Both the position numbers and the translations under genes were made by a program. From Adiantum capillus-veneris (taxonomy: Eukaryota > Streptophyta > Polypodiopsida > Polypodiales > Pteridaceae), in contig CM043954.1 in the NCBI GenBank assembly GCA_014529385.2, positions 92,655,747 through 92,719,746 on the forward strand: 64,000 bases of DNA, in the 5' to 3' direction. The notes below the pieces were generated by a model, which saw only the letters and a program-made list of their open reading frames with translations, was not told the origin of the DNA and made no database searches. Positions 47,992 to 59,592 of this stretch are shown in pieces (position 1 is the first letter of the stretch; each line of letters begins with the position of its first letter).

Positions 47992-49432
47992 ATGGCTTCC
48001 ACGTCTTCTCGCCCAAGAAGCTCTAGGTGTTTATCGTCTCTCACACCAACTACCAACACCTGCACTTTGCCTAGAAGGCCAAGTAGTAGCATCTCCTCAA
48101 TTACAATATCAACTTCAATAAGTGCAGAGAACCAATGGGTTGGACAAAGGATAAACAAAGGTTCATGGGTCCTCATGCAACCAAGAAGAGCCAAGAGGTC
48201 TAGTGCTATTAATGTTTACTGCTCAGCATGGAAGGCCAGAGTGTTGGATTTCAAAGTTGAAATCGGCAAAAGATCTGTAAAGGAAGTTCTCGTTCAGCAT
48301 GTGTTTACCCATCCAGACGTGATAGCAAACGGTGGAAATGTGTCAGATATACATCAACCACATTGAAATTGTACGTATTCTTGACATCTGAACTGCATTT
48401 GATTTGTCATTTCACTTATTGATACTCTCATTATAACTTTTCTTATATATTTTGCAACGTTTATCCCTCTTCTTATGAGCAATGGCTCCATTCTTCACAT
48501 CTCAACTACATTAGATTTGTCATTTTGACTTATTGATACTCTTAGTTTAGCTCTTGTTATATATTTTGCAGATGTTTATCCCTCTTCTTATGAGCAATGG
48601 GAGCCTGTGGAGTGCATAATAGGCCTCTTCCTTGTTATTCATGCCCACATTGGTTCTCTACATATTCAGGGAGAAGCAGCGAAAGCCTGGCTGATGAAGG
48701 AATATTTTTCTATGACCACTTCTACCAACTCTGCCCAGGGAATAAGAATGGCATGTTGGTGAAAGTGCCTCTACCAACCGACTGGAACACTGTGGACTGG
48801 CCAGTTCCTGAGGAAACAATGGTGGAGGCAATGCAAAGTAAGCTCTACAAGGATATAAAGAGGTCTCTACGTAGCTCTATTCCCACCAAACTGGTTAGAA
48901 TTGCAAACTTTTGTCCTGCTGCACTGTTCATAGAGTTGTTTCATCACTACAATATATGTGTTACGAAAACGATGTTCATGTGAAAGTCATTTCAGCAGTC
49001 ATCCTGTGACAAACTTCTTGACAGAGGATGGTATGTAAAGGAAGAGATTGACATACAGTGCAAGGTCGCGCTTGACACTCTAGTTGTCAAGTACATGATT
49101 GCAAGCCAATCACTATTAGTCTCCTTTTGGTATATGCGATCACAAATGCTCAGAGGTAAGTACATTCCTATGGACCAGGTTTCTGCAAGTTTGGAAGATA
49201 ATCCTGCTGTGGATGTGGAAGTGATTGATAAAGAGCAAGGCCTAATGTTGGTGGTTACAATAAGGGAGCTATGCAGTCTTCTGCAGTTGCGGCACAACAT
49301 AATTGAAGAGTCAATGGACAGGGACCTTTCAGATTTGTCCTTTTTCCTAGCTGGACGTAAGCTGATGCGGCGTAGGAAAAAAGATATTTTGTGCAAAGAG
49401 TTGGATGGTCGGGTTGAAATAGTGTCAATGTA
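47992..49432 (+). pseudogene. Unrecognised host-type gene or gene remnant, several exons
   Basis: Three coding-like segments. The first (47992-48363) starts with ATG and a Ser/Thr/Arg-rich N-terminus of about 45 residues that looks like an organelle transit peptide, then WVLMQPRRAKRSS. The second (48660-48980) contains FYDHFYQLCPG and LPTDWNTVDWPVPEE. The third (49010-49432) contains WYVKEEIDIQCKVALDTLVV and a basic C-terminus. Candidate splice sites: donor GTACGT near 48370, acceptors TTTTGCAG before 48570 and ATATTCAG before 48670. Codon use and segment spacing look unlike the nearby TEs. I do not recognise the family. Frame breaks between segments may be introns or lesions. Confidence 0.45.
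48387..48599 (+). repeat. Tandem duplication over a candidate splice acceptor
   Basis: Two copies of about 100 bp (48387-48485, 48498-48599), each ending TATATTTTGCA then (A)CGTTTATCCC or GATGTTTATCCC and TTCTTATGAGCAATGG. Only the second keeps TTTTGCAG. Confidence 0.8.
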
Positions 49433-49562
49433 ACAGAGATTCTTGTGGACCCAAGTGTATACGAATGACTTTCAATACATGAAACTTTTTTGAGCTCATT
49501 TGTCAATTGTGCTCTGTGAATATAAGTGTTCTTGAAATACATTTCTTTAGCCATTGCCACCT

Positions 49563-49568
<6 letters not shown>

Positions 49569-49600
<32 letters not shown>
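49569..49600 (+). repeat. CT microsatellite
   Basis: About 16 CT units after a C run. Confidence 0.95.
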
Positions 49601-49605
<5 letters not shown>

Positions 49606-49693
49606 GTTAGGCAAGACAAAGACATGATAGAAGAGTCATCTTAATTTATTAGAAAGTACAAACTCGTCCGTGAACAATGGACTGAGATACAAT

Positions 49694-50198
49694 TTCTATA
49701 AGTATGGAATCAAAATGTCTTCAAGGTAAATATCAAAGCTATGCCCCTCAAAAGAGGGTGGTGAGATAGTTGTTCCTGGTGGATTTAGTTCTCCCTTTCA
49801 GGAGTATCATCAATCAGTAGTGTATTATTTGCATCAAAGGGTACATCGATTTGGCTAAACGGTTTGTACAAAAGAGGTAAGTGTGGTTTTTTAGGGTGGT
49901 AGTGGCCCTCGACGGTAACACATTTTCTTTGATCATACAAAAAGGCAAAATCTGACGTGTGAGCGCCGCATACGCCGCAAACTATTGTAACTAGTGGCGA
50001 CAAGTTTTGCCTTTGCATTGAAGACCATACGGCAACTCTGAAGTGCGGAAGAAGAAACTAAATAAATTCTTTGGTTCCTGGACGAACCACGACTCGACAA
50101 GTTCCCATCCAAAATGTTTGCAAATCCTCGAATGGGTCTGCTATACCCAAAGGCATGCGCATCAGCAGCAATTCATTGATGTCCAAGATAATCAACCT
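49694..50198 (-). pseudogene. FCP1/NIF-like HAD phosphatase pseudogene
   Basis: Minus strand. A likely splice acceptor (TTTTTACAG) precedes RLIILDINELLLMR, HAD motif I with Asp-x-Asn as in plant FCP1-like proteins. Then VVRPGTKEFI, a TAG, FLLPHFRVAVWSS (motif II), LYDQRKC, PLLYKPFSQI (the conserved Lys) and NTLLIDDTPER (motif IV). After a 1-nt frameshift at about 49790 it continues NPPGTTISPPSFEGHSF. The motif order is that of the NIF/FCP1 homology domain, which removes phosphate from proteins such as RNA polymerase II CTD. The stop and frameshift make it a pseudogene, probably one exon's worth. No polyadenine tail, so not clearly a retrocopy. Confidence 0.8.
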
Positions 50199-50339
50199 CT
50201 GTAAAAATTGACAAGTACATATAAGTAGTTAGAAGCTAAACATATTTTGCCATACTTGAATAGACATTATCAGAACAATCGTATCTACAGGGAGCAAGGG
50301 TCCATACTATTTCTCAAGGCTCGTCTAAGGCATACTATG

Positions 50340-50770
50340 GGTAAGAATCCTATGGGCCACCAAGAGTATTATTCTAAACTAGCAAAAAGATACCATGTTC
50401 CTTTTTAAGTTCTTAAGCCAATCAATGAGATGGCTTATCAGTTAAAGTTTCCCCAACTGTTGGCTCATGCACCATGTTTTCCATGAGAGCCTACACAAGC
50501 CTTACAAAGGAGCACCCTCAAAATAAGAAATAGTTGTAGTCCCTCCAAAAATCAAAGATCAAGAAGAAGTACTTCAATATGAGTCCATCCAATGACATGA
50601 AGACAAGGTATTAAGAAACGGTAAGATTATCTGATGATATCTTATTAAGTTAAATAATTATCCTTTTAAAGATGCTAAAAGGATGCAAGGAACCTAGCTT
50701 AAGGATAATCTGAACCTTATCAATGCTTACAATGTTACATTGGAGTCAGCATATGAAAATGCATTTTAAA
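50340..50770 (+). pseudogene. Chromovirus pol end: integrase C-terminus and chromodomain
   Basis: Decayed plus-strand fragment: VLKPINEMAYQLKFP (about 50410), then a chromodomain KVLRNGKII**YLIKLNNYPFKDAKRMQG (two adjacent TGA where the family has Arg-Arg, so CGA to TGA changes), then LKDNLNLI. It is related to but different from the copies at 1-1448 and 45964-47655. Confidence 0.78.
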
Positions 50771-51088
50771 TAAAAAATGTTTTTGTCTTATAAGACTAGT
50801 TCTCTTTTTATTGTGCACAAATTTAAATAGTATGCATGCTTAGAATCATGTTTGTGGTGACGACGTCTCCCAAACACCAAGTAGAACTTGTCACTCTACT
50901 TTGGAAGTATGATATGGACTAAAGAGCAGACATGCTTGCGGCAGCTACGTTTCCGAAGCACCAAATGGATTAGTCCTCCATCTTGGAATGATGTCGTAGG
51001 ATAAAAAAGGATACTCTACCCGCTAAGAAACATGGACTAATGACTAGGCTTTATCTTCTCTACCTCAAAGTCGAGGACGACTATGATT
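50771..51088 (+). other. 3' untranslated part of the 50-kb chromovirus
   Basis: No coding signal. Ends in a purine-rich stretch before an LTR-like start. Confidence 0.4.
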
Positions 51089-51499
51089 CCAAGAGAGAGG
51101 TAATGTCATAAAATCTAATATCTAACTTTACCAAATGATTTTCTCATATTAAACTAATCATTTAATGTGGGAGAATAAACGGGAACAAGAGTTAGAATAG
51201 AGACATATGCTTCTAGACATATCTCAACAATGGACCAAAAGGAGAAATGGTTGCATCTCAATAGGGGTCCAAAAGGAGATGGTCTATCAAAGAGCAAATG
51301 TGCAATAAGTGCTTCTAGACTTACCCAATAGGGGACCAAGATGAGAGATGGTTACATCTCAATAGGGGTCCAAAAGGAGGTAGTCTATCAAAGAGCAACG
51401 TGCATCTAATGGAGCATAAAAGACCTTAGGGTTAGCTTTATTAAAGACCTACAATGGTTAGTGTTAAAAGTCCTTTGACCTTAGGCAAGCTCGGGCTGA

Positions 51500-51860
51500 G
51501 CTTGAGGTGGGAACCCAACCTAAGCTTGAGGTGCTTGTCGTGCTTGATGACTAAGGTGCGTGCTTGATGACTAAGGTTCTTGAGGTGCTTGTCATGCTTG
51601 ATGACTAAGGTACTTGAGGTGCTTGTCATACTTAATGAGGAAGGAAGGTGCTTGAGAAGCTTCCCATGCATGAGGAGTAAGGTGCTTGAGTCAAAAAGAG
51701 ACCCCACAAACTTAATGAGGAAGGTGCTTGGGAAGCTTCCTATGCATGGGGGGTAAGGTGCTTGAGTCAAAAAAAGAGCTTACACACTTAATAAGGAAGG
51801 TGATTGAGAAGCTTCCTATGCATGGGGGGTAAGGTGCTTGAGTCAAAAAGAGACCCTACA
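51500..51860 (+). repeat. AAGGTGCTTGAG minisatellites
   Basis: First about three copies of GAGGTGCTTGTCATGCTTGATGACTAAGGT-like units (30-45 bp). Then about three copies of a longer unit (about 75-85 bp) containing AAGCTTCCTATGCATGGGG and AAGGTGCTTGAGTCAAAAAG. Confidence 0.85.
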
Positions 51861-52237
51861 AAGGAGGGGGAAGTCCCAAAGTTAGGATAACCTTTGACTT
51901 AACCTTCCACTCACCCAAAGGACACCCCTTTTCTCAAGAGGCACATGGGACAGATGTCAGACTCTCCCTATGCTTAACCACATGGTGTGCTTGAATGCTA
52001 TTGGTTGGGCTAGAGAGGCGTGTAATGAGATTCTAGTTCCACCCAACAAATATCTAGATATTATCAAGCTCTATCTCTCTAAGGAGTAAGGAGGACACTT
52101 GTCCAAAGACTACCCATGTACTTGAATGCATGCTCCATGTGATTGGCTAAGGGGGGAGAGGGGTCTAAATAGCTTGAAACATGTGTAAAAGCTACAACTT
52201 TCCCCAAGCAAGGAAGGGGGGTGCGGGTGCTACGGTG

Positions 52238-52240
<3 letters not shown>

Positions 52241-52311
<71 letters not shown>
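52241..52311 (+). repeat. CA microsatellite
   Basis: About 35 CA units. Confidence 0.97.
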
Positions 52312-52313
<2 letters not shown>

Positions 52314-52580
52314 ATTTTGTGGATTCATTCTCACTTGGTGAAAGTTGAGGAACTCCACCTCCTTCTCCAAGATTGTGAGAAGTGAGAGCCTACACCAGCA
52401 CTCTTGGCTATGGAATACAAATCCAACCAAGAGCCATGCTTCAATGCTTAAGCTTGCCATCTTCTCTATCTTCATTACTATGCTATTACATATGCTAGCA
52501 AGAAGAGTGATAATAAGTGAGGAACTATTTCTTTCTCCTATGGAATTTTTCTTCTTCCTCTTTCCTATCCTCATTCCCCG

Positions 52581-52955
52581 CTAGCTCTCTCCATCTTCGA
52601 AGGTGTTTGAGGCCTTGGGACTGAGGGTGGGATAGTTAATGCTTTCTACAAAGTTTATGTTATGTTTGTGATGCATGAAGCTTTCCATCTTCATTGCATC
52701 ACCTAGGTCACAAGGAACACAAAGATTGTATTGTACCAAGTCTCTCTTGATGGGAGAAACTATAATACAAATGCCTATTGGAGTGGACGACCGGCTCCGT
52801 ATGAATCCGATCCTCAACTATTGTCATGTTCTCTAAACTCTCTCTCTTGAAAAAGTATTATTCATGCCAAGTTAACTAAGTACCATGTTTATGTTGCTAC
52901 CATCAATTAAGTTCACCCACTATGCTCACAAAGTAATCTCACAAAAGTGCTTTAC
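52581..52955 (-). repeat. Unoccupied paralogue of the Element 3 target site
   Basis: On the minus strand this reads TTAGTTAACTTGGCATGAATAATAC without interruption. The matching plus-strand DNA is split between 24331-24462 and 33763-33957 by Element 3. The comparison independently confirms the element's ends and its GCAT duplication. Confidence 0.88.
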
Positions 52956-53237
52956 CTAATTTCCTAGGCAGAGATATATTCACACACACATCCGTTGTCG
53001 CCAAAATTTGAGTCCACTTAAGTGGCTCAAACAAATGCTCCAGAAAGGGTTCTTCATGTATATATATGCTTCCTCCCTGCAATCCGTTTTGAAAATACAT
53101 TCTTCTCATTTTAAACTCTCGTTTTCTGAGGCTCCACACATCCAAGTAGGTGTATCTTTGTTTAACCAAGATAGAAGCTTTGATTCAGCAGAAGAGACTG
53201 AGTCAAATTCTTGTATGGGTGTTTTCATGACATCTCT

Positions 53238-54014
53238 TTAAGTGTGATCTTTTAGATTAACCCTTGTGATTGATCCCACTTGCTTCAAATACAGGTAATT
53301 GTTTCCCCAATCCTGAATGAGTTGTACTTGTTGCATGAATGGTCTTCCCAAGATGATTTCATAGTTAAGTTTCTTCCCAAAGTCCACTATTGCAAAAGTA
53401 TGTGGATAATCAATTCCACAAGAACTAACTATCACTTTTTCAATCAGTCCTAAGGGTTTTCGATGTGTCCATCCGCCAATTGTAATTTCATTCGAGTTTG
53501 TCTAATGGCCGGTTTTCACCATGATTCCCATACTTGTTTTGTGGCTATGGCTATGGCTATGCTTGCCCCACTATCCAGTATTGCCATGGTTTCTACATCA
53601 TTATATCTCACCAAAAGGGTTGTGTTTCCTTCTTCCCCTTCATAGTATTCTCCAACTTTGTTCATTGGGACGGTCTAATCTCCTTGTTATCCAGTTCATC
53701 TTTCAATCATTCCATAAACATGGTATGATTTTTAACAGTTCTCCAAATGTAAGAGTGCATTGAATGGGTGTAGACATGATTGAATGGATGTTGTCTACCT
53801 CTAGGGTCTGTTCTGCTCTTTTTATTTGAGTTGTTTTACACACTATGGATTCGTCTTTGTTGTCTTCTAAGTAAGAGGGTAGTGTTTTTAAAGTCATTGA
53901 TTGAGACATTCCTGATGCTTCAGATCCACAATCCCCATACAAGGATTGGATATCATTGTCCATATTAGGAGGTAAATGGTCTAACCAAACTTTCTCTATA
54001 TGAGTCGACTTCAA
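53238..54014 (-). pseudogene. Retropepsin region of an Element 2 relative
   Basis: Minus strand. Upstream piece PSYLEDNKDES and IMSTPIQCTLTF matches Element 2 at 18590-18720. Then VGEYYEGEEGNTT, AILDSGASIA (active site, about 53540-53580; a GGCTAT triplet repeat encodes IAIAIA), and SSCGIDYPHTFAIVDFG with IILGRPFM at 53238-53435. Unlike Element 2, the Asp-Ser-Gly is kept, but frame changes break the chain. Confidence 0.8.
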
Positions 54015-54287
54015 AGTTATGCTCCCATCATTAATTTATCTTACCTTTTTCCATAAATTTCTTGGCCAGTCTTCTTCCACAAACGGAATTCCATCTAATG
54101 CATCTTCACTGTCAGGTACTACGAGTTTTGGCTCTTTAGTTTGAAGGTGGGATTCTACCACCACTTTGAATTTCTCTTACTGGTTACGACCACAAGCTCC
54201 TCAGGTTTTTCTATACTCTCAAGCTTGGGTTTTTGTTTTTCCATTATTTCTTGAGTAATTATTACCAATTTTTGATAAGCTTCAAGC

Positions 54288-56882
54288 TTAGCTACTTCCA
54301 TATCTAAAGAAGGATAGTTTTTCCATTTTTTTAAATATTTTGGTATGCTTTAAGACCCGCTTGGAAAGCTTCCAAGGCTGCATTAATTGGCTCAAAATTT
54401 TATCTACCAAAATTGATCCTCCAGATTTCATTGTGGCTTCTTTGATTTCACTCCCTGTTTCTTTCACTCTTTCCTGGAATGGCTTCTTAGCTTTTTCCTC
54501 AATTTCATCCCTTTGTTTTTGTTTTCTCATCTCATACCTTTGACTTCTTTTTTTCTTGGTCTTTTGAGTATTCTCCAATTCATCAGAGAAGTTGTGTTTC
54601 TTTTTCTTAGCCTAGGTTCTAGTGATCACCTTGATTGGAACAATAGGTTCACTCTCCGATGAGCTGCTAGGTATCACTTGGACTACATTCATACTGTTTT
54701 TCCCTTGTTTAAAAGATCTTTTGGAAAGTCATCAAAGAAGTGTCCACCCTTTTTGCAACATTGTATACAAAAAGCTTCAACTGGCTTAATGTTCTTGCTC
54801 AGTTCTAAGCATTCATTTTTCCAATGATCATCTGCACCACAATTATGGTAGTTTTCAATCCTTGGCTTAATCATGGGTCTTTCCATAGGAGGTCTAACAC
54901 CTTGATTAGCTACATAGTACATTGGTGTAAGCTCTGGTGTAGCATAAGTCACAGGTTCTTCCATTAAAGGTGGATGTGAATTATAACACTCTCCTTGTAC
55001 CATTACTGTAGATGGATTAGGCTCCACATAAGGTGTAACAGGCACTAGTGCTTGTTCATCTATGACTCCTTTTAAATGCATGTACTTTACAGGAATTGCA
55101 TTATGTACAAGATATGGAGGTTGTTGACCTAGCACTAATTGTGGTCTTTCCATACCCATCGGTGGTTTTTGTGTTGGGGCCATATTAGACTGATATCTGT
55201 ACATGAGTTGTCCTTGTGATCTCATAGGCACATATTGAATATTTCCATCATACTTTGGTCGATAATAGCATTCATTGGTCTCATGGTTGGTCCATTTACC
55301 CTCGATAGCACACCATTTTTGCGGACTAATTGGTTGTCTCTGTTGAGGTATCCCTTGCCCTGGTCCTCTCATAGGTTCTTTATACATGTTATTCATCATT
55401 TTGTTCATCCTTTTGAGTATATCTTCTATGGCTATTAGTGGTGTTGCAGCAACCGTTCCCACTTGTGTTGATTTGGTGGATGTTGTTCTCTCACTCTGAG
55501 TATCCTTAGGAACGTCTTCTTCATTGAAAATATCACAATTTTCTCCCAAGGCAATAGCATCCGATACACACTTGCTATACAGTATAGCATGAAGTTCCTT
55601 GTTTAGCAATCACTCTAGAAAAAATGACACTAACCTTTCTTCTGCAGGTATTTCTAGTTCTGGGCATCTTGTAATGTATTGCTTCATCCTAGTTGCACAA
55701 TCCCTAACAGACTCACCTTGTCTCTGTTTGAAGCTATAGATTTGAGCTACCGTATTATGTTTGATCCCCTTAAAGCTTTCTAAGTGGTCATATGGATCGC
55801 AAGATCCACTGTATTTTCTAACCCATTTTTGAAAATCAGCTGTTCTGACACGTCTGTTTGGTTCAACTCCAGTTCTTCTGGCAGTTGGTCTTGTCCCAAG
55901 TCCTTCAAACCAGTCTGTTGAAAATAGTGACTCATGTAGTAGTGACTCATGTAGCCCTGGACTGGCTTTAGTGTCGCTTGGTTTTCTTTGTGATGAGGTA
56001 GGTTCGGGTTTTTTAACATTTCTCCCAAAAGATCTCTCATGAAGTTCCTCTCTTGGAATAGTTTCTGGTCCTTGTCCCAATATCCAATCTCTTATGGAGC
56101 ACCCTTGGTATTTGGTTTGTTCTACCTCCTCAAGACTCATCATAACATAGTTATTGTTATAACAATTCCTAAATAGGTAAGTTGGTAGATCTGTTGAACC
56201 CTTGTCTTTTGAGTTTGAAGATATAGAGGATCTTCATGGGTGTTAATTGTTCTGATTTGGCATGAAAAGTCCACAAAAGATCCTTGACGTTCATATCCTC
56301 CCAATCAATAGACTCCGATCCTATGATTATTCATGCTAAGCCGTTTCAAAGGTTTCAGATCAACTAGATCGTATCCCTCAAATTCTAAAGTTGGTAGACC
56401 TTCTTTTGCTTTCACATATGGAATTATGGTATTCACCTCTAACCCCCAGTTGTCTATCACACAAGGTTCTCAACTTTTAAATACCGAGTCCCATTTTTAT
56501 CCATATACATTTTTTCTTGTTTGTTTGCCCCGATTTCCTCTTCAAACTTTATGTCATGGTCATCAATACAAATGGCATACTCTTCATTAGGATCTTGATA
56601 AACATGACCTCCATGGACATTAGTCTTATAAAAGGTGAGTATGTGCTTATATCGCAATGTCGTTCTGGTTCCTGAATGAGTCAAATAGAAAGACATTTCA
56701 GATGTTGAGTCTGAATAGGTGTCTGAGACTTCTTCAAAGATAGTGCCCAAGTGGTCACCTTGATTCACACTCTCTTCAGTGGATACTGTACTGGTCTCTC
56801 CAAATATTCTTTGATTTGCTAGTATACGACCAGATCTAAGGTTCATATAGATTGGTTCAGCCCTGGATAGAGTACTTACCAT
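54288..56882 (-). pseudogene. Gag of an Element 2 relative
   Basis: Minus strand, several long open pieces. 56457-56882: N-terminal acidic part. 55610-56143: capsid-like part (RKYSGSCDPYDHLESFKG, QRQGESVRDCATRMKQYI). 54689-55609: KWCAIEGKWTNHETNECYYR landmark and two knuckle-like motifs, YHNCGADDHWKNEC (first Cys changed to Tyr) and CIQCCKKGGHFFDDF. 54288-54578: a Lys/Glu-rich helix. The first two pieces are joined only by a TAG and frame changes. It is far better preserved than the Element 2 gag. No RT follows the protease. Confidence 0.8.
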
Positions 56883-56899
56883 CGGATTGACTTGTTATC

Positions 56900-58800
56900 C
56901 ATTTTTCCACTTGACTCAAATGCAATTCCTGTCAAGCTCTCAATTCTTTGTCTGCAACCTAATTCCTGTGTCAGTTTTAACCAAGTTAACACAAAGACTA
57001 TTAAATTTTTGCTAATTATTGATATTGGTATTTGTATATCACTTCAATTTGAGCTAAGTGAGTCGGTAATTGAGACATTTAGATTCTACTCTTGCAAAAA
57101 GCCAAAGGACTTATCTGCAACTTGAAAACTAAGTTAAGAGGTACCAATTTGGACTCGATGAAACTAAAAATTGACTGGTGGCCTTGTATTATGTTGTTCT
57201 AACATTGTACAAACTCAAAAGCCAAAGATCTTGTCTCTGAGTCTCAGTAGTAAATAATCATGATTAATTATTATTTTTAGTTTTTACACTTTTTAGGCTT
57301 GTTTTACCAGGCAATCACCTTGCTGTGGTCTCTGGACAAGTTTGGTTGAGTTTGAACAAGATTTGTCCAAGTTATCAATAGTTTTGTGTCTGCATACTCG
57401 ATTTTTGAGAATCTGTCTTAAGTCTCACTTTTGTGATCCAAATTTCACCAAATTTGATTTGTGGAGTCTACTTGATATGCTTGACCTTGTGTTATACTCA
57501 ATTGTGCAAAAATATTCAATTCTGAAGCAAATGTAAATAATTGTGATTATTTACAAAACTGGGACTTTTTTGCAATTTTTTGCCAAAATGTTGATACAAA
57601 CTGGTTTAGCAACTCAACTTAAGCTCCCTAGCCAAGTTTCACCAAATTTGGATAATTACTGCTCAATTTTTCAACAGTTTTGTGTCTGCAGACTGACTTT
57701 ACAAATCTGGCCATAATTTTCACTTTAATGATCCAAATCTTAATAAATTTGATATATGGGCTCAATACAACATGAAAAAACTTGTGGTATACTTAGTTGG
57801 TCAAAAAAGTTTAAAAATAGGACAAAAGTAAATAATTACAATTATTTATTTTTTGTAAATTTTTACATATTTTTTTGTCATCTGAGCATATACACTTGTT
57901 TAACACTTCAATCTAAGCCTCTGAGTCAAGTTTCACTAAGTTTAAGATTTACCAATTCACACTCAAGTTCTTGACAATCAGTAGAGATTTCAGTTTTTAT
58001 CAAGGTTTTGGTCTGTTTTGTGATCCAGATTCTATGAGCCTTTACAAAAGATGTTTGCAATCATGCATAGAGTCTCTGCTATCAACCTTGGTCAATTTTG
58101 AGCTGAAAATAAATAATCACGATTATTTACTTTTAGCCTAAAATGAACACTTTTGCAAATTTTTCACTTGACAGTCTTTTTATGACATGTTTTAAGCCTC
58201 TGAGTCAAGTCAAAACTTAATTCGGCCTAAAATCTTAAGAAAAAGTAAATAATTTGAGTTTTTGCAAACTCTTAAAATTTATCTCAATTGCATCTTTAAG
58301 CTTACCCACTGGTTCATACAATTTTTAGAGCATTATCTCCAGCCGGATTCAGTGGGGTTGACAGTCTTTTGGTGCTGTTTCAAGTCGTAGACCTGAAATT
58401 CTGCAACTTCACATAAACAAATCACAATTGATTCTTCTGGAGTGAGCAATGCTTTGAGATCCACCTCGGATTCTACTTACCCTACTCCTAGGTTCTACTG
58501 CAATGGGGTTGTGCAAAGTGTCCACAAACACTTGTTTCTGTGTTTTTTAAGTTTTCTTAAGCCTTGATCTTGAGACTTGTCTTTTCCATCAATCATTCTT
58601 GAAATCCTAATCTAATCCTACAATCATATAAGATACTTAGCAAGTACAATCTACTCCCAAGCTACCTCTACACAGCAACAGATGACACTCTTAAGCTATG
58701 AGGTTTTAAAGAGAAAGTTTAACTCTAGTAGGTGAACCTAGAGGAAGTTAAAGGACAACTACACAAGACACTCTTATTTTTCCCTAGTTTAGGTCTGTGC
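56900..58800 (-). repeat. Leader of the Element 2 relative, with a spaced palindrome array
   Basis: AT-rich leader between primer-binding site and gag on the minus strand. Palindromes with arms GTAAATAAT and ATTATTTAC are centred near 57260, 57543, 57838, 58119, with a half copy near 58253. Spacings are 283, 295, 281 and about 134. Flanking DNA repeats too, for example GTTTTGTGTCTGCA near 57380 and 57680, and CCAAATTTCACCAAATTTG-like text. Confidence 0.85.
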
Positions 58801-58821
58801 GTTCCTGACAGTGGTGCCAAA
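58801..58821 (-). other. Primer-binding site of the Element 2 relative
   Basis: Minus strand TTTGGCACCACTGTCAGGAAC directly follows ...CCGTCCCACA, a plausible LTR end. Confidence 0.7.
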
Positions 58822-59592
58822 TGTGGGACGGTTTTCTAACCTCGCTCCAATCTTATTGCAGACATAGCGAGAACCACAAACATAATTGTCAATCCAGGGG
58901 ATGAAGCTAACTTGACTAGTGCATAGAGGCTACAAGAGGGTGTCAATCTCTTGGAAAACCATAGACAACTCGCATCTAACACAAGCTACACTCAAATGAC
59001 CAAAGTCACCAAAAGCTAGTTGCTAATCGGCAAACAAATGATAACTGTTATAACATCAAATGATATCTGAATGTTACAAAACTTCTAGGACATGTATATA
59101 AGACCAAAGGACACATGCTGATGGTCTCATATCTCACTTTTGATGAAGTGCAAGAATCGAGCTTATTAATAGCAGTGATTTTTTGACCTAGTCGTTTGAG
59201 ACCCCAAATGCATCTAAATGCTTAGCAATGATGTCCCAATACCCGCCTATGCTTATTTTGTGATTTCCTAGCTTAGATTCCTATTTACGATGAATTCAAG
59301 ACGCGGGTCGGCAACGCCAAAAGCTACAGTTCACCATGATATGCTTACGGCAATGCATAGAGCTCTTACCTGCAGTTGCAATGCAACAGACGACACTGCA
59401 ATGTGACAATCGAGAAGGGAGTAAAAAGCACGAGAAGGAGAGAAGTGAGCGCCGTTAGCTCACGCTGTGTTTCTACTATCCAAAACTTGAAAAATAACTT
59501 ACAAAAATTGGCCTTTATACCTTAGCCAAGGTTTCTCTAGTCAAAAACTAATAATCTGGGAGCTCTAATTAAAGATAAGTTGATGAAAAAGA
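58822..59592 (-). repeat. Probable 5' LTR of the Element 2 relative
   Basis: On the minus strand this should end CCGTCCCACA at 58822. The other end is uncertain because no second copy is in the window and a LINE begins near 59593. No ORF. Confidence 0.5.

Larger units (their letters stand above)
51089..52580 (+). repeat. Probable 3' LTR of the 50-kb chromovirus
   Basis: A purine tract (CCAAGAGAGAGGTAA, 51089-51103) is followed by TGTCATAAAATC at 51104, a likely LTR start. The end is inferred only from where the next repeat begins. Inside: a duplication of about 103 bp (51208-51410), minisatellites (51500-51860) and a CA microsatellite (52241-52311). Confidence 0.5.
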
